The notes: generated by a model from the letters alone, not told the origin. A DNA stretch of 64,000 nt from Neobacillus sp. PS3-40 (GCF_030915485.1 NZ_CP133266.1:1736001-1800000), one strand, 5' to 3'. Positions 16,860 through 30,887 are shown, counted from the first letter of the stretch. Numbers and translations are program-made.

Positions 16860-16912
16860 ATCATTCACCTCTTCGTAGCTTTCATTGTAGCAGATTCCTT
16901 TAGCCTTAACAA

Positions 16913-16942
16913 TTAAGGAGAGCCGTGTAAGGCTCCCCTTAA
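16913..16942 (-). other. Hairpin between rnr and smpB
   Basis: A 12-bp stem (TTAAGGGGAGCC/GGCTCTCCTTAA, one mismatch or wobble) with a six-base loop lies in the 90-bp spacer. No T-run follows, so a processing or partial attenuation site is more likely than a full terminator. Confidence 0.45.
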
Positions 16943-16949
16943 TACACTA

Positions 16950-19304
16950 TTATTTCTTTTTCCGTTTGTTACTTTTTGCTTTTGGAACATTATCGTAAAA
17001 CTTTCTTTTCTTTTTCGCTTTTGGTTGATCCCCAGATGATGATTGTGCTTTTGATTCAGACTTTTGATTGCGGCCCTCTTCCTGTTTCACACGACGAGGT
17101 TTCTTGGTATTACTTCCGGTTTTAAAAACCTTTGCAACGGCAGGACGCTCGGTGCGGCGCGTTCCCTTCATGCCAACTATTTCAAAATCAATGGATTTTT
17201 CATCTTTATTAACCTTAACTAAGCGTACCGTAATTTGATCACCAATACGGAACACATTTCCCGTTCGCTCGCCAATCATCGCAAAATGGCGATCATCAAA
17301 ACGATAGTAATCATCCGTCATATAACTGACGTGGACAAGACCCTCAATTGTATTTGGTAGCTCCACAAACATACCAAAATTGGTAACAGAGCTGATAATA
17401 CCATCGTATTCTTCGCCAATCTTGTCTTCCATATATTCTGCTTTCTTTAATTCATCTGTCTCCCGCTCAGCATCAACAGCCCTGCGTTCCATTTTTGAAG
17501 AATGCTCTGCAATTTCTGGAAGGCGTGCATCCCATTTTCCCTTTGTTGTTTCATCAAGCTTTCCTTCAATTAAATAAGTCCTGATCAAGCGATGAACAAT
17601 TGTATCAGGATAACGGCGAATCGGCGATGTAAAATGGGTATAAAACTCCGTCGATAACCCGAAGTGACCTAAACTGTTAGGATCATATTTCGCCTGTTGC
17701 ATCGAACGCAGCATAACCGTCGAGACGACCATCTCTTCCGGTTTTCCCTGAACCTCTTCAATAATTTCCTGAAGAGCTCTTGGGTGAACATCATTCGCTG
17801 TGCCTTTGACAATGTAACCAAAATTCGTGATAAACTCAAAAAACTTTCTAAGTTTATCTTCCTTTGGATCCTCATGAATACGATAAATGAACGGTACTTC
17901 AAGCCAGTGGAAATGCTCAGCAACTGTTTCATTTGCTGCAAGCATAAATTCTTCGATAAGTCTTTCAGCTACAGAGCGTTCACGAAGAACAACATCTGTC
18001 GGTTTTCCGTCCGCGTCGACTAGAACCTTTGATTCTTTAAAATCAAAATCAATAGCTCCTCGCTTCATTCTTTTATTACGTAAAAGTTCTGCAAGCTCTT
18101 CCATCATCTCAAACATCGGTACAAGTGATTGATACCGTTCGATCGTTTCCTCATCTTTATCAACAAGTATTTTTTTTACATCATTGTACGTCATTCGCTC
18201 CGTTGTTTTAATAACACTTTGGAAAATCTCATGCTTAACTACTTCACCTTCAGTGGAAATCTCCATATTACAAGAAAGCGTCAACCGATCCACTTTTGGA
18301 TTTAGCGAGCAAATTCCATTTGATAATCGATGTGGAATCATCGGAATAACCCTGTCAACTAAATATACACTTGTTGCACGTTCTTCTGCTTCTCTATCAA
18401 TCGGTGTTCCTTCTTTGACATAATAGCTTACATCTGCAATATGTACACCAAGTTTATAATTACCGTTCTCAAGTCTAGTTACTGTGACGGCATCATCGAG
18501 ATCCTTAGCATCAGCACCATCAATCGTGACAATAACTTCATTGCGTAAATCACGGCGATTTGCTAATTCACTTTCGTCAATTGTATCAGGTGTATCAATT
18601 GCCTGTTTGATTACATCTTCTTCAAAGGCGAGCGGCAAGCCATGTTTATGGATAACAGAAAGAATGTCCACTCCAGGATCATTTTTATGACCAAGAATTT
18701 GGATAACTTCTCCCTCAGCACTTTTGCGCCCTTCAGGAAATGTTGTTAATTTCACGACCACTTTATGCCCTTCAATCGCCCCTTTCGAAGCTGCTTTCGG
18801 GATAAAAATATCACTTGTGAATTTTTTATCATCAGGAATCACAAACCCAAAATTCTTGCTTTCTACATATGTGCCGACCATCTGCTGGATGCCTCTTTCA
18901 AGGATACGGATAATGCTTCCTTCCCTACGCTGTCCAGAGGTTTCCGAAGAAACTCTTGCTAACACTGTATCACCATGCATTGCATTATTCATTTCATTCG
19001 GTGGAATAAAAATATCATCCATTCCCGGTTCTTCGGTAATAACAAAAGCAAAACCTTTGGCATGGCCAGTCAGCTTCCCACGAATTAAATTCATTTTTTG
19101 TGGCAATCCATAACGGTTGCTGCGAGTCCGGACTACTAGCCCTTTTTCTTCCATCACAACAAGCGCCTTAACAAAATCCTTAAAATCCCCAGAGTCTTTA
19201 ATACCAAATGCTTGCTCCAGTTCTTGAACGGTTAATGGTTTATATACTTCATCTTTCATATATTGCAAAAGCTTATCAATGTGCTTTTGAATAATATCTT
19301 CCAA
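16950..19304 (-). CDS. rnr: Ribonuclease R
   Basis: 784 aa 3'-5' exoribonuclease. In order: an N-terminal winged-helix region, two cold-shock/OB domains, the RNB catalytic domain with the acidic cluster in [11 protein letters not shown], an S1 domain ([18 protein letters not shown]) and a Lys-rich tail ending KSNKRKKK. It degrades structured RNA, including tmRNA-rescued non-stop messages, and its basic tail helps recruit it to stalled ribosomes in related species. It sits 27 bp after est and before smpB in the secG-est-rnr-smpB operon. Confidence 0.97.
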   Translation of the reverse strand: MEDIIQKHIDKLLQYMKDEVYKPLTVQELEQAFGIKDSGDFKDFVKALVVMEEKGLVVRTRSNRYGLPQKMNLIRGKLTGHAKGFAFVITEEPGMDDIFIPPNEMNNAMHGDTVLARVSSETSGQRREGSIIRILERGIQQMVGTYVESKNFGFVIPDDKKFTSDIFIPKAASKGAIEGHKVVVKLTTFPEGRKSAEGEVIQILGHKNDPGVDILSVIHKHGLPLAFEEDVIKQAIDTPDTIDESELANRRDLRNEVIVTIDGADAKDLDDAVTVTRLENGNYKLGVHIADVSYYVKEGTPIDREAEERATSVYLVDRVIPMIPHRLSNGICSLNPKVDRLTLSCNMEISTEGEVVKHEIFQSVIKTTERMTYNDVKKILVDKDEETIERYQSLVPMFEMMEELAELLRNKRMKRGAIDFDFKESKVLVDADGKPTDVVLRERSVAERLIEEFMLAANETVAEHFHWLEVPFIYRIHEDPKEDKLRKFFEFITNFGYIVKGTANDVHPRALQEIIEEVQGKPEEMVVSTVMLRSMQQAKYDPNSLGHFGLSTEFYTHFTSPIRRYPDTIVHRLIRTYLIEGKLDETTKGKWDARLPEIAEHSSKMERRAVDAERETDELKKAEYMEDKIGEEYDGIISSVTNFGMFVELPNTIEGLVHVSYMTDDYYRFDDRHFAMIGERTGNVFRIGDQITVRLVKVNKDEKSIDFEIVGMKGTRRTERPAVAKVFKTGSNTKKPRRVKQEEGRNQKSESKAQSSSGDQPKAKKKRKFYDNVPKAKSNKRKKK

Positions 19305-19331
19305 GCAAATTCCTCCTTACAGGAAACTTTC

Positions 19332-20078
19332 TTACTCGTGCCAATCAAGCTTTTCTAAAAAGGCATAAACATCTTCGTGGAGTTGATCACGTTCCTTATC
19401 AAGCGTGATAACATGCCCTGATTCTTCATACCACTTTATTTCTTTATCATCTGATTCCACTTCATTATAAATAATATTAGCACTGTCTATATTAATCATA
19501 TTATCGTGGCGAGCTTGTACAATAAATGTTGGCGCGTAGATCATATCAACATGTTCGCGCACATCTGAAATTAATCCTTGTAGGGCTTCCAGTGTGTTCA
19601 TTGGCGTTTTTTGAAAGTTATCCATTTCCTTTTCGATTTGATCAGTTGTTTTTCCTTCATATCTCTTATATTCCCGAGCATATTCTAGTATTCCTTGATA
19701 CATCACTTCTTCACTTTTGATGTACATGGGTGCACACATCGAAACAATACCCTTTATAGGAACAGTGTATCCTAATTTCAAAGAAAATACGCCACCAAGT
19801 GAAAGTCCAGCTACTGCTATTTCTTCATGACCTTTTTCTTTTAAAAACTCATATCCATTTATAACATCTTGCCACCAGTCTTCTGGTCCAGTGTGTACAA
19901 GTTCTTCAGGTGGTACACCATGACCTTTATAATGTGGAGCATGACATGTATATCCTTTTTTCTCTAAAAATCTGCCAAGCATTCTGACATCTGCAGAATT
20001 CCCAGTAAACCCATGTAATAATAATACCGCTCTATTTCCAGCCTCAAATGTAAATGGCTTAGGTGTAGTTACTTTCAT
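19332..20078 (-). CDS. est: Carboxylesterase (alpha/beta hydrolase)
   Basis: 248 aa. HGFTGN (residues 22-27) forms the oxyanion-hole region, and the nucleophile Ser93 is in GLSLGG. The acid and base are probably the Asp in ARHDNMI and the His in [10 protein letters not shown]. Length and sequence match the Est30/YvaK monoacylglycerol lipase-like carboxylesterases, cytoplasmic enzymes acting on short to medium acyl esters. It lies between secG and rnr as in B. subtilis (yvaK). Confidence 0.93.
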   Translation of the reverse strand: MKVTTPKPFTFEAGNRAVLLLHGFTGNSADVRMLGRFLEKKGYTCHAPHYKGHGVPPEELVHTGPEDWWQDVINGYEFLKEKGHEEIAVAGLSLGGVFSLKLGYTVPIKGIVSMCAPMYIKSEEVMYQGILEYAREYKRYEGKTTDQIEKEMDNFQKTPMNTLEALQGLISDVREHVDMIYAPTFIVQARHDNMINIDSANIIYNEVESDDKEIKWYEESGHVITLDKERDQLHEDVYAFLEKLDWHE

Positions 20079-20223
20079 TGTAAAATCTCCTTTGAATCTT
20101 TATTTCTTTTCACTTCCTATAGTTTAAGCAAAGGGGGTGTTAACATTCCAGAAAAAAGCCTTACAGAAATAGAATTACTTCAAGCTCAAAGTTTTCTAGA
20201 AAATGTACAACTTCTAAGCTTAC

Positions 20224-20250
20224 AAAAAAACCTGGCATCAGCCAGGTTTT
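20224..20250 (-). terminator. Terminator after secG
   Basis: Minus-strand stem AACCTGGC/GCCAGGTT with loop TGAT and a T7 tail, 13 bp after the secG stop. It probably only partly separates secG from est. Confidence 0.85.
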
Positions 20251-20262
20251 GTGCATTCATTA

Positions 20263-20496
20263 TTAGACTTTAAAGAAAACAACTGCGATTGCGAGTACAA
20301 AGAACAGTACGGAAAAAACAATCGTAATTCGGTGGAGAATTAAGTCAAGTCCACGCGCTTTCTGTTTACCAAATAATTGCTCTGCTCCACCCGAAATGGC
20401 ACCGGATAATCCTGCGCTTTTACCTGATTGAAGTAAGACAACGGCAATAAGTCCAATACTTACAATTACTAATAATACTACAACAAATGCATGCAT
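20263..20496 (-). CDS. secG: Preprotein translocase subunit SecG
   Basis: 77 aa from ATG 20494-20496 behind GGAGG with an 8-base spacing; a GTG three codons earlier overlaps the ribosome site and is less likely. Two membrane helices (about residues 2-24 and 53-76) flank the conserved [22 protein letters not shown] loop. It is a small accessory subunit of the SecYEG channel in the cytoplasmic membrane. First gene of the secG-est-rnr-smpB group. Confidence 0.95.
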   Translation of the reverse strand: MHAFVVVLLVIVSIGLIAVVLLQSGKSAGLSGAISGGAEQLFGKQKARGLDLILHRITIVFSVLFFVLAIAVVFFKV

Positions 20497-20538
20497 GAAG
20501 GCCACCTCCTGTTAAGACGTACATTTCACAGTATTTTA

Positions 20539-20567
20539 AATTTACCATAATATTTCCCTTTTAACAA
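20539..20567 (-). promoter_or_regulatory. SigA-type promoter of secG
   Basis: Minus strand TTGTTA-N17-TAAATT, about 45 bp before the secG start. No gene was found in the rest of the secG-eno gap (20506-20826); it otherwise holds only the eno terminator. Confidence 0.6.
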
Positions 20568-20750
20568 TAGGAGTAATTGTGTCAGCTTTTTGGATAATCC
20601 ACCTAATAAGTCTTTTTCACTTAAACTTAAAACCTTATTGCGACCTTTAACCAAGTTTTTTGCCTTTCGAGGAGACAAAGTTGAGCTTATTGTGACCGCT
20701 AACTCATCCTTTTGTCTTTCACAAGCACAAATAGACTTTTGTGATCCACC

Positions 20751-20792
20751 AAAAAAATTTATGACCAAATCAATATGATTTGGCCATAAATT
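20751..20792 (-). terminator. Terminator of the glycolytic operon (after eno)
   Basis: A 16-bp stem (AATTTATGGCCAAATC with GATTTGGTCATAAATT, one wobble) and a run of seven T on the minus strand, 35 bp after the eno stop. Confidence 0.92.
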
Positions 20793-20826
20793 CATTGTTT
20801 TATCTAACTAATTATTCAAACAAAAA

Positions 20827-22143
<1,317 letters not shown>

Positions 22144-22147
22144 TCAA

Positions 22148-24449
<2,302 letters not shown>

Positions 24450-24583
24450 CTATTCTTCTGTCTAGCTCCAGATTGAAACTATTTATCCACGAAAAAATCA
24501 TTTTCTTTACGAAATTAGTGATATATCCGTCAAACCGTAATGAGAAGAAAGCTTTTACGATATTTCCAAAAGCTCATCTACTG

Positions 24584-25768
24584 TTATTTATCGTTTAAAG
24601 CCACGACTCCTGGTAGTACTTTACCTTCCATAAATTCTAAGGAAGCCCCTCCACCAGTCGAGATATGGCTCATTTTATCTGCTAAATTGAACTTTTCTAC
24701 TGCTGCTGCAGAGTCTCCGCCACCAATAACTGAATATGTACCTTCTGATTCAGCAAGAGCTTCTGCGACTGCCTTTGTTCCCCCAGCAAATTTATCAATT
24801 TCAAATACACCCATTGGTCCATTCCAGATAACCAATTTTGATTTTTGAATAACATCGCGATAAATTTCAGCTGTTTTTGGACCAATATCAAGTGCTTCCC
24901 AATCAGCGGGAATTTCCCCAATGGAAACTACTTTTGAGTTGGCATCTGCTGAGAAATCATCAGCTACAATCGCATCCACAGGTATATAGAACTTAACACC
25001 CTTTTCTTTTGCCTTATCTATAAATGATTTGGCGAGGTCTATCTTATCTGCTTCAAGAAGTGACTTACCAATTTCATGGCCTTGTGCCTTAATAAATGTA
25101 TAAGCTAATCCGCCGCCTATAATTAAGTTATCTACTTTTTCTAAAAGATTTTCGATAACACCAATTTTGTCTTTTACTTTCGCTCCACCAATAATCGCTG
25201 TGAATGGACGTTCTGGATTTGAAAGAGCTTTCCCTAAAACTTCAAGTTCTTTTTCCATTAAAAAGCCAGAAACAGCTGGAAGATAATGAGCAATTCCTTC
25301 TGTCGATGCATGTGCACGATGCGCAGCACCAAAGGCATCATTCACATAAATATCAGCAAGTTCAGCAAACGACTTTGCAAGTTCAGCATCATTCTTTTCC
25401 TCACCAGGATAGAACCGAACATTTTCAAGAAGTAGGACATCGCCTGCGTTTAGGCCTGCAATTTGAGCTTTTACAGCCTCCCCATATGCCTCATCAGCCT
25501 TTTGAACGTCTTTTTCAAGAAGTTCACCAAGCCGTTTTGCCACTGGAGTTAGGCGCATTTCTTCAACAACTTTACCCTTTGGACGGCCAAGATGGCTTGC
25601 TAATATTACTTTCGCACCTTGATCTACTAAGTATTGAATTGTAGGAATTGCGGCACGGATACGAGTTTCGTCCGTAATTTTTCCATCCTGCATTGGAACG
25701 TTAAAATCTACCCTACAAAAAACGCGTTTCCCGTTTACATCTACATCCTTCAATGACTTTTTGTTCAT
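24584..25768 (-). CDS. pgk: Phosphoglycerate kinase
   Basis: 394 aa. It has the N-terminal RVDFNVPM substrate motif, SHLGRPKG, the hinge region and the C-terminal [10 protein letters not shown] nucleotide-binding motif. It makes ATP and 3-phosphoglycerate from 1,3-bisphosphoglycerate. Separated from gapA by 155 bp that contain a terminator-like hairpin, so pgk and the genes after it are probably expressed less than gapA. Confidence 0.98.
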   Translation of the reverse strand: MNKKSLKDVDVNGKRVFCRVDFNVPMQDGKITDETRIRAAIPTIQYLVDQGAKVILASHLGRPKGKVVEEMRLTPVAKRLGELLEKDVQKADEAYGEAVKAQIAGLNAGDVLLLENVRFYPGEEKNDAELAKSFAELADIYVNDAFGAAHRAHASTEGIAHYLPAVSGFLMEKELEVLGKALSNPERPFTAIIGGAKVKDKIGVIENLLEKVDNLIIGGGLAYTFIKAQGHEIGKSLLEADKIDLAKSFIDKAKEKGVKFYIPVDAIVADDFSADANSKVVSIGEIPADWEALDIGPKTAEIYRDVIQKSKLVIWNGPMGVFEIDKFAGGTKAVAEALAESEGTYSVIGGGDSAAAVEKFNLADKMSHISTGGGASLEFMEGKVLPGVVALNDK

Positions 25769-25815
25769 GCGTTAAGAACCTCCTAAAAAAATTAAAAAGC
25801 GGAAACTAAACCTAG

Positions 25816-25841
25816 AAAAAAAGGGAGGGGGAATCCTCCCC
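25816..25841 (-). terminator. Partial terminator between gapA and pgk
   Basis: GC-rich stem GGGAGG/CCTCCC followed by seven T on the minus strand. Partial termination here would favour gapA mRNA over the downstream genes, as known for this operon in B. subtilis. Confidence 0.7.
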
Positions 25842-25923
25842 GCTTCCCTCGAAAAGCTTAAACCTATATAATTATAGACTTTTACCGCTAAAAATCCAAT
25901 ATTCTTAACCTAGAAAGGTAAAA

Positions 25924-26931
25924 TTAAAGACCTTTTTTTCCAATGTAGTCAACAAGGTCAACAACACGATTAGAATAGCCAACTTCGTTATCATACCATG
26001 ATAGCACTTTAACCATATTGCCTTCAAGAATCATTGTTGATAATGCATCAATTGTAGATGAAACAGTGCTGCCATTGTAATCGCTAGAAACAAGAGGAAG
26101 CTCACTGTAAGCTAGAATTCCTTTTAAGTTGCCTTCTGCTGCTTCTTTAAATGCTGCGTTAATTTCATCAACTGTTACGTCTTGCTCTAATTCAGCAACT
26201 AAGTCAACGATTGAAACGTTTGGAGTTGGAACGCGCATTGCCATACCGTTTAATTTACCTTTAAGTTCAGGAAGAACAAGAGAAACTGCTTTTGCTGCTC
26301 CTGTAGAAGTAGGGATCATATTTTCAGCTGCTGCACGCGCACGACGATAATCCTTGTGTGGTAAATCAAGAATTTGTTGATCGTTTGTGTATGAGTGAAT
26401 AGTTGTCATCATACCGCGTTTGATGCCGAACTTATCATTTAATACTTTTGCAAATGGTGCAAGGCAGTTAGTTGTGCAAGAAGCGTTTGATAATACATGA
26501 TGGTTTGCAGCATCATATTTATCTTCGTTTACACCCATAACAATTGTGATATCTTCGTTAGAAGCTGGAGCAGAGATAATTACTTTCTTAGCACCTGCTT
26601 CAAGGTGTTTCGCAGCATCTTCACGTTTTGTGAAACGGCCAGTTGATTCAACAACCACTTCTACTCCAAGATCTCCCCAGCCTAGTTTTGCAGGGTCGCG
26701 TTCAGCGATAACTTTTACTTTTTTACCGCCTACAACTAAGTACTCTCCATCAACTGTTACATCCTCAGCAAGAGTTCCGTGAACCGTATCATATTTTAAA
26801 AGGTGTGCAAGCATATTTGCATCTGTTAAGTCGTTAATTGCTACAATTTCAATAGAAGAATTATTTAATGATGCCCGTAATACATTACGCCCTATACGTC
26901 CAAATCCGTTAATACCTACTTTTACTGCCAT
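25924..26931 (-). CDS. gapA: Glyceraldehyde-3-phosphate dehydrogenase (glycolytic, NAD)
   Basis: 335 aa. Rossmann motif NGFGRIGRN (8-16), Asp in AINDLTD for NAD preference, active-site Cys152 in SNASCTTNC and the C-terminal [12 protein letters not shown]. Its position directly after cggR marks it as the glycolytic GapA rather than the gluconeogenic GapB. Strong AAGGAGG ribosome site. Confidence 0.98.
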   Translation of the reverse strand: MAVKVGINGFGRIGRNVLRASLNNSSIEIVAINDLTDANMLAHLLKYDTVHGTLAEDVTVDGEYLVVGGKKVKVIAERDPAKLGWGDLGVEVVVESTGRFTKREDAAKHLEAGAKKVIISAPASNEDITIVMGVNEDKYDAANHHVLSNASCTTNCLAPFAKVLNDKFGIKRGMMTTIHSYTNDQQILDLPHKDYRRARAAAENMIPTSTGAAKAVSLVLPELKGKLNGMAMRVPTPNVSIVDLVAELEQDVTVDEINAAFKEAAEGNLKGILAYSELPLVSSDYNGSTVSSTIDALSTMILEGNMVKVLSWYDNEVGYSNRVVDLVDYIGKKGL

Positions 26932-26982
26932 GAAAATTTTCCTCCTTTGTTTGGGTAATGATTATTTTATTTATTAAGGGTT

Positions 26983-28008
26983 TTACCCTTTTAATAACAT
27001 TTTTGCTGCCCCTTCATCAGTAATTAGAATCGTTGATGAGGGTGCTTTTTTCAAATAAGCTCGAATAGCCTTTGCTTTCGATGCTCCTCCTGCAACCGCA
27101 ATTACATGTGGAATCCGGGCAAGGTCATCTAATTGAAGGCCGATAGTCAACACCTTGTTTACAATGTCGCCTTCTTCATTAAAATAGTAGCCAAAAGCTT
27201 CACCGACAGCCATTCCACTTTCAATCTTTTTCATGTCTTCCGGACTAGTTTTTCGGCGTTCAGCCATTGTTATAGCGTCCCCTATTCCGTGTAAAACCAT
27301 GCTAGCTGATTGAATCAGCCCCAGAACCTCATGAATAGCTGGTTCTTTAATAAGAGATTCATAACTATCAGTGCTGACTTGGTCTGGTACATAGAGAACC
27401 CTGTGCTTTGCATTCGTATTTGCTGCCATATTAGAGCAAATCGTATTAGCTTGGTTTTGAACAACCTCACCAATCCCACCACGTGCAGGTACAAAGAGAA
27501 GATCCTTGTTTTCACTCAATTCTGGCGTTAATCGTTCTGCTACAGCGGCCATCGTAGAACCACCAGTCACAGCAATGATATTTTCCACGCCGAGCAAGTT
27601 TTTCATGCGGATAGCACTTGCTTTACCAAGCTCACTTTTCACCATCGGCGATTGTTCGCTGTCACCAGGTACAATCATAACCCTTTGAATGCCGAGGCGA
27701 TGTTTTAGCTCTAATTCCATCACATCTATACCTTTTATCTCACGCATTAAGCCTTCAAGATCTTCAAGCAAATTCTTTCCATCAGTAGTTAAATTCATCC
27801 CGACAGTATTAGCCGTGATTAAATTTTGTTCTTTTAGGAAATCCACTTCACTTCTTAGAACCCTTTCCGTTAATCCAAGACTAACAGCAAGACTTCTTCT
27901 TCCTACAGGCTGCATAAATCCTATGTTCCTAAGGATTGAATATCTTTTTTGCATAACAGTGAGAAGATCAGGTAATAATTTTCTTTGGATATCTATAAAC
28001 GAATGCAT
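26983..28008 (-). CDS. cggR: Central glycolytic genes regulator CggR
   Basis: 341 aa, SorC/DeoR-type repressor. An N-terminal winged helix (about 20-75) is followed by a sugar-phosphate-binding domain with GGSTMAAVAERL and VAGGASKAKAIRAYLK. In B. subtilis CggR binds its operator in the absence of fructose-1,6-bisphosphate and blocks the operon. A matching double operator lies between its promoter and start codon (28037-28074). Ribosome site AAAGGAG. Confidence 0.96.
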   Translation of the reverse strand: MHSFIDIQRKLLPDLLTVMQKRYSILRNIGFMQPVGRRSLAVSLGLTERVLRSEVDFLKEQNLITANTVGMNLTTDGKNLLEDLEGLMREIKGIDVMELELKHRLGIQRVMIVPGDSEQSPMVKSELGKASAIRMKNLLGVENIIAVTGGSTMAAVAERLTPELSENKDLLFVPARGGIGEVVQNQANTICSNMAANTNAKHRVLYVPDQVSTDSYESLIKEPAIHEVLGLIQSASMVLHGIGDAITMAERRKTSPEDMKKIESGMAVGEAFGYYFNEEGDIVNKVLTIGLQLDDLARIPHVIAVAGGASKAKAIRAYLKKAPSSTILITDEGAAKMLLKG

Positions 28009-28036
28009 GATTGAACTCCTTTACAATTATGTAGTT

Positions 28037-28074
28037 GGGCATTAAATGTCCCGCATAGACATATTATGTCCCAC
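28037..28074 (-). promoter_or_regulatory. CggR operator
   Basis: Minus strand GGGAC-N6-TGTC-N4-CGGGAC-N6-TGCC, close to the B. subtilis CggR consensus CGGGAC-N6-TGTC-N4-CGGGAC-N6-TGTC. It is about 30-65 bp downstream of the predicted start of transcription, so repression should work by blocking elongating polymerase. Confidence 0.9.
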
Positions 28075-28109
28075 TACAGCCAAAAAAAATCACCCTTGTT
28101 ACAAAAACT

Positions 28110-28138
28110 ATTCTAACAGGAGTGAAAACCAAATTCAA
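28110..28138 (-). promoter_or_regulatory. SigA-type promoter of the cggR-gapA operon
   Basis: Minus strand TTGAAT-N17-TAGAAT, located upstream of the CggR operator in the arrangement known from B. subtilis. The -35 element touches the 3' end of the glutaredoxin-like gene. Confidence 0.75.
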
Positions 28139-28139
28139 C

Positions 28140-28397
28140 TTAAAACACTTCATTTTTTTCTTGCAAACGGTTACTTATATCAAATTTATTAATCCTCCCA
28201 AATCCTACTTCTTCACCGTCCACCAAGACAACAGGGATCATTAGTCCATATTGTTCAGTTAATTCATCACTTTTTTCAATATCCACTTCATTTAAAATGA
28301 AATTCCAGTCATTTTTCAGTTCTAATAAAGTTTGTTTTGCATCCTCACATAAGTGGCAGTGCACTCGACTATATAACGTGATAATTGTTGGTTGCAT
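28140..28397 (-). CDS. Glutaredoxin-like protein (DUF836 type)
   Basis: 85 aa from ATG 28395-28397; an upstream TTG would place the AAGGAG ribosome site inside the gene, so the ATG is preferred. Thioredoxin fold with CxxC motif CHLC near the N-terminus, cis-Pro region MIPVVLVDG and an alpha/beta pattern. Probably a small cytoplasmic thiol-disulfide oxidoreductase; substrate unknown. It lies between sigL and the glycolytic operon. Confidence 0.8.
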   Translation of the reverse strand: MQPTIITLYSRVHCHLCEDAKQTLLELKNDWNFILNEVDIEKSDELTEQYGLMIPVVLVDGEEVGFGRINKFDISNRLQEKNEVF

Positions 28398-28585
28398 ATG
28401 AATTATTTTCTCCTTTTTATTCAAAGCTGTTTTCGAACAGATTGTTGTTTTTCATACTTAGTCTAAAAACCCGTAATTACTATGATATCGTGCTCTTTTC
28501 TTGAAAATTACCTATGGTTTCATCGGTAAACTGGTATAACACACCAAATTACCTTCGAATAGCAACAAAGTTTAAGAAATGAGCC

Positions 28586-29884
28586 TTATTCAAACCTTCG
28601 TCTCTTTGATGAGGAGGGGATTCCTAGTTGATCCCGATATTTGGCAATTGTACGTCTTGAAACGACAATTCCGTCATCATTTTTTAACCGAACTACAAGT
28701 TCCTGGTCAGAATAAGGGTTTAGTTTATCTTCCTTTTTTAGTAATGCTAAAATGGCAGTTTTCACCTGTGAAGATGACGTGCTTTCTTCTGAAACTGTTT
28801 GGATCATACTTGAGAAAAACGACTTTAGCGAGAATACCCCGTGTGGCGTTTGCACAAATTTCTCCCTAACCGCTCTACTAATCGTTGATTCATGTACCTC
28901 AAGCTCTTGGGAAATTTCCTTCATGGTTAATGGTCTTAGGAATTTTGGCCCTTTATGAAAAAATTCTGGCTGCTTCTTGATGATTTCACTAATCACCTTG
29001 GCAAGTGTATCTTTTCTCTGCTCAATGCTTTTCATTATCCACTGAAAATCCTGATATTTTTCATTTAAAAATTGATTTACCTGCTTATCGTTACTTGCCC
29101 CGAATTTCTTATAATATTTTTCATTTAAGCCAATTCTCGGGATTAAATCATCACACAAACGGACCTGCAATCCTTCACTCGTCGCCTCTATTATCGCATC
29201 GGGAATAATATAAGAAGTCGAAACAATCGAATACTCTGCACATGGCTTTGGGTTAAGTAACTTAACTCGGTCAAAGACCTCCTGTATCTCCTTCATCGAT
29301 ACCTGCAATTCCTTTGAAATGATTTTCCATTTTCTTTCCGCAAAAGGAGTGAAAAATTTTGAAATAATGGTTTGTGCTAATTCATTTTTAGGATCCTGCC
29401 ATTGCAATTGTAAATGCAAACATTCTTGGAGACTTCTGGCCCCAATCCCAGCTGGTTCGAGCGTTTGTATAATAGAAAGACCTTCTTGGACTAATTCAAA
29501 TGGAACATTGCATTTTTCGGCAATACCTTGAATGTCTTCTCTAAAGTAACCGCTTTCATCTAAATTTCGAATAATTTCTTTAATAATGGTTAATTGAGTT
29601 AATGAATACTTTTTAAAATTTATTTGTGAGAGCAATAATTCTTCGAGTGAAAATGACTTATCAGCGATTTGTTCAATCCAATTCGTTTGATCACTTTTAA
29701 CGTTTCTATGAGTTCGATTGGATCTACTTTTAATGATTAATAGGGGATTTTCCAATGCTTTATTTTCCAAAAAGGCAGTTAGCTCTTGAGCGGAATATTG
29801 TAATAAAGCAATTGCCTGTGTCAATTCCTGCGTCATGGCCAATCTAAGTGTCTGCTGTTGCCATAATCCTACTTTTAAGTTCAT
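28586..29884 (-). CDS. sigL: RNA polymerase sigma-54 factor
   Basis: 432 aa from the third of three clustered ATG codons, seven bases after GGGGGG; earlier ATGs give up to five more residues. The N-terminal glutamine/leucine-rich activator-interacting region (LWQQQTLRLAMTQELTQAIALLQ), the core-binding region and the C-terminal RpoN box (SRRTIAKYRDQLG) are all present. It directs polymerase to -24/-12 promoters and needs an AAA+ activator. In this window both a candidate activator (903-2321) and two target promoters are present. Confidence 0.95.
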   Translation of the reverse strand: MNLKVGLWQQQTLRLAMTQELTQAIALLQYSAQELTAFLENKALENPLLIIKSRSNRTHRNVKSDQTNWIEQIADKSFSLEELLLSQINFKKYSLTQLTIIKEIIRNLDESGYFREDIQGIAEKCNVPFELVQEGLSIIQTLEPAGIGARSLQECLHLQLQWQDPKNELAQTIISKFFTPFAERKWKIISKELQVSMKEIQEVFDRVKLLNPKPCAEYSIVSTSYIIPDAIIEATSEGLQVRLCDDLIPRIGLNEKYYKKFGASNDKQVNQFLNEKYQDFQWIMKSIEQRKDTLAKVISEIIKKQPEFFHKGPKFLRPLTMKEISQELEVHESTISRAVREKFVQTPHGVFSLKSFFSSMIQTVSEESTSSSQVKTAILALLKKEDKLNPYSDQELVVRLKNDDGIVVSRRTIAKYRDQLGIPSSSKRRRFE

Positions 29885-29991
29885 CATCATTCCCCCCATT
29901 TCATTTTACAATAAAAATAGGGATTTGGTGAATGGTAAGAAATTGGTAGGTAATAGAGATCATCTTTTTTTTCAATAAAAGCATCAAAAAC

Positions 29992-30028
29992 AAAAGCCAC
30001 CCACCAATTTCATTGGCAAGTGACTTTT
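29992..30028 (-). terminator. Terminator after decayed tRNA-Arg
   Basis: Minus-strand stem AAAAGTCAC…TGCCAAT with ATTGGTG…GTGGCTTTT and a T-rich tail. It lies in the same relative place as the terminator after the intact tRNA-Arg and may be its counterpart, or may end the ftcD-fchA transcript. Confidence 0.65.
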
Positions 30029-30030
30029 TA

Positions 30031-30104
30031 TACCCTCAGCGAGAATCGAACTCACAATTTTAGCTTCGGAGGGCTTACGTGCTATCCGTTGCACCACGGT
30101 CAGG
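30031..30104 (-). pseudogene. Decayed tRNA-Arg(CCG)
   Basis: Nearly the whole tRNA-Arg at 36774-36845 is recognisable, with identical D-arm, CCG anticodon and T-arm. The anticodon loop has an extra C, the anticodon stem has an A-A mismatch, and the 5' acceptor strand (CTGACCG) no longer pairs with the 3' strand (TGAGGGT). It is unlikely to be functional. Confidence 0.75.
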
Positions 30105-30141
30105 TCCGAAATTTCTTCGGGTAAAATTTCTAAGCTGATCA

Positions 30142-30792
30142 CTATAGTGATTTTTCTATTTCATTATAAATAAAGTCGGCAATCTCCGTTCCTTTTGCTA
30201 ATAACGCTTTTCCTTTTTCAGAGTACTCAGCTACAAAATCCTCATCTTTTACGCCACCTAAATTAATGAGTACATTTAGCCAGCTGCCATATAGTCCTGC
30301 CTTCATTGTCAGGGCAGCAACACCTAAATCGCTGGTAGCATTTGTATTCGATTTGCCCACTACCTTTGCAGTCAATTGAAGCCCATCGAATATCAGCTCC
30401 ATTGTATGAAACGGAACTTGTGTTGCATATTTAAGTGCAACTTGCATGGCATTTCTTCTGGCTACTTTTTCCTCTTCTGTTTCCTTAGGTAAATCAAATA
30501 CAGCTGATACATTATTAAATGCTTCTGTATCAGCGTCAATTGCTGCTAACAGATTAATATTAAGTGTTTTCATATCTGCCAATATACTTTTCATTTCCTC
30601 ATTGTATTCTTCATATTTCTTTTTACCAATTGTTAATTCAGCAACCATTCTTGTTAGGGCAGCACCCACAGCAGCTGCTAATGCAGAAGCGGATCCGCCG
30701 CCTGGAGCAGGTTCATTCGAACCTAGTTTTCCAATAAATTCTGTAATTTTTAAATCAACTAATGCAGTACTTTTTCCTTCGATTGATTGCAT
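30142..30792 (-). CDS. fchA: Formiminotetrahydrofolate cyclodeaminase
   Basis: 216 aa, a single cyclodeaminase domain. The PAPGGGSASALAAAVGAAL segment (28-46) and the SDLGVAALT motif match the family. It converts 5-formiminotetrahydrofolate to 5,10-methenyltetrahydrofolate and ammonia. In animals it is fused to the transferase; here the two are separate genes 95 bp apart in one direction. Together they recover the one-carbon unit of histidine breakdown. Confidence 0.9.
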   Translation of the reverse strand: MQSIEGKSTALVDLKITEFIGKLGSNEPAPGGGSASALAAAVGAALTRMVAELTIGKKKYEEYNEEMKSILADMKTLNINLLAAIDADTEAFNNVSAVFDLPKETEEEKVARRNAMQVALKYATQVPFHTMELIFDGLQLTAKVVGKSNTNATSDLGVAALTMKAGLYGSWLNVLINLGGVKDEDFVAEYSEKGKALLAKGTEIADFIYNEIEKSL

Positions 30793-30887
30793 GCCAATTC
30801 CCCTATTCTAAAAATTTATAAAATTGTATTTCTAACATATACAGTAAATTTTGATTTAGATTTCTATTACTCCATTTGTTATCGCTC

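Noticed and set aside
20526-20795. 89-codon minus-strand frame between eno and secG
   Set aside because: It overlaps the eno terminator and secG promoter and has no recognisable features.
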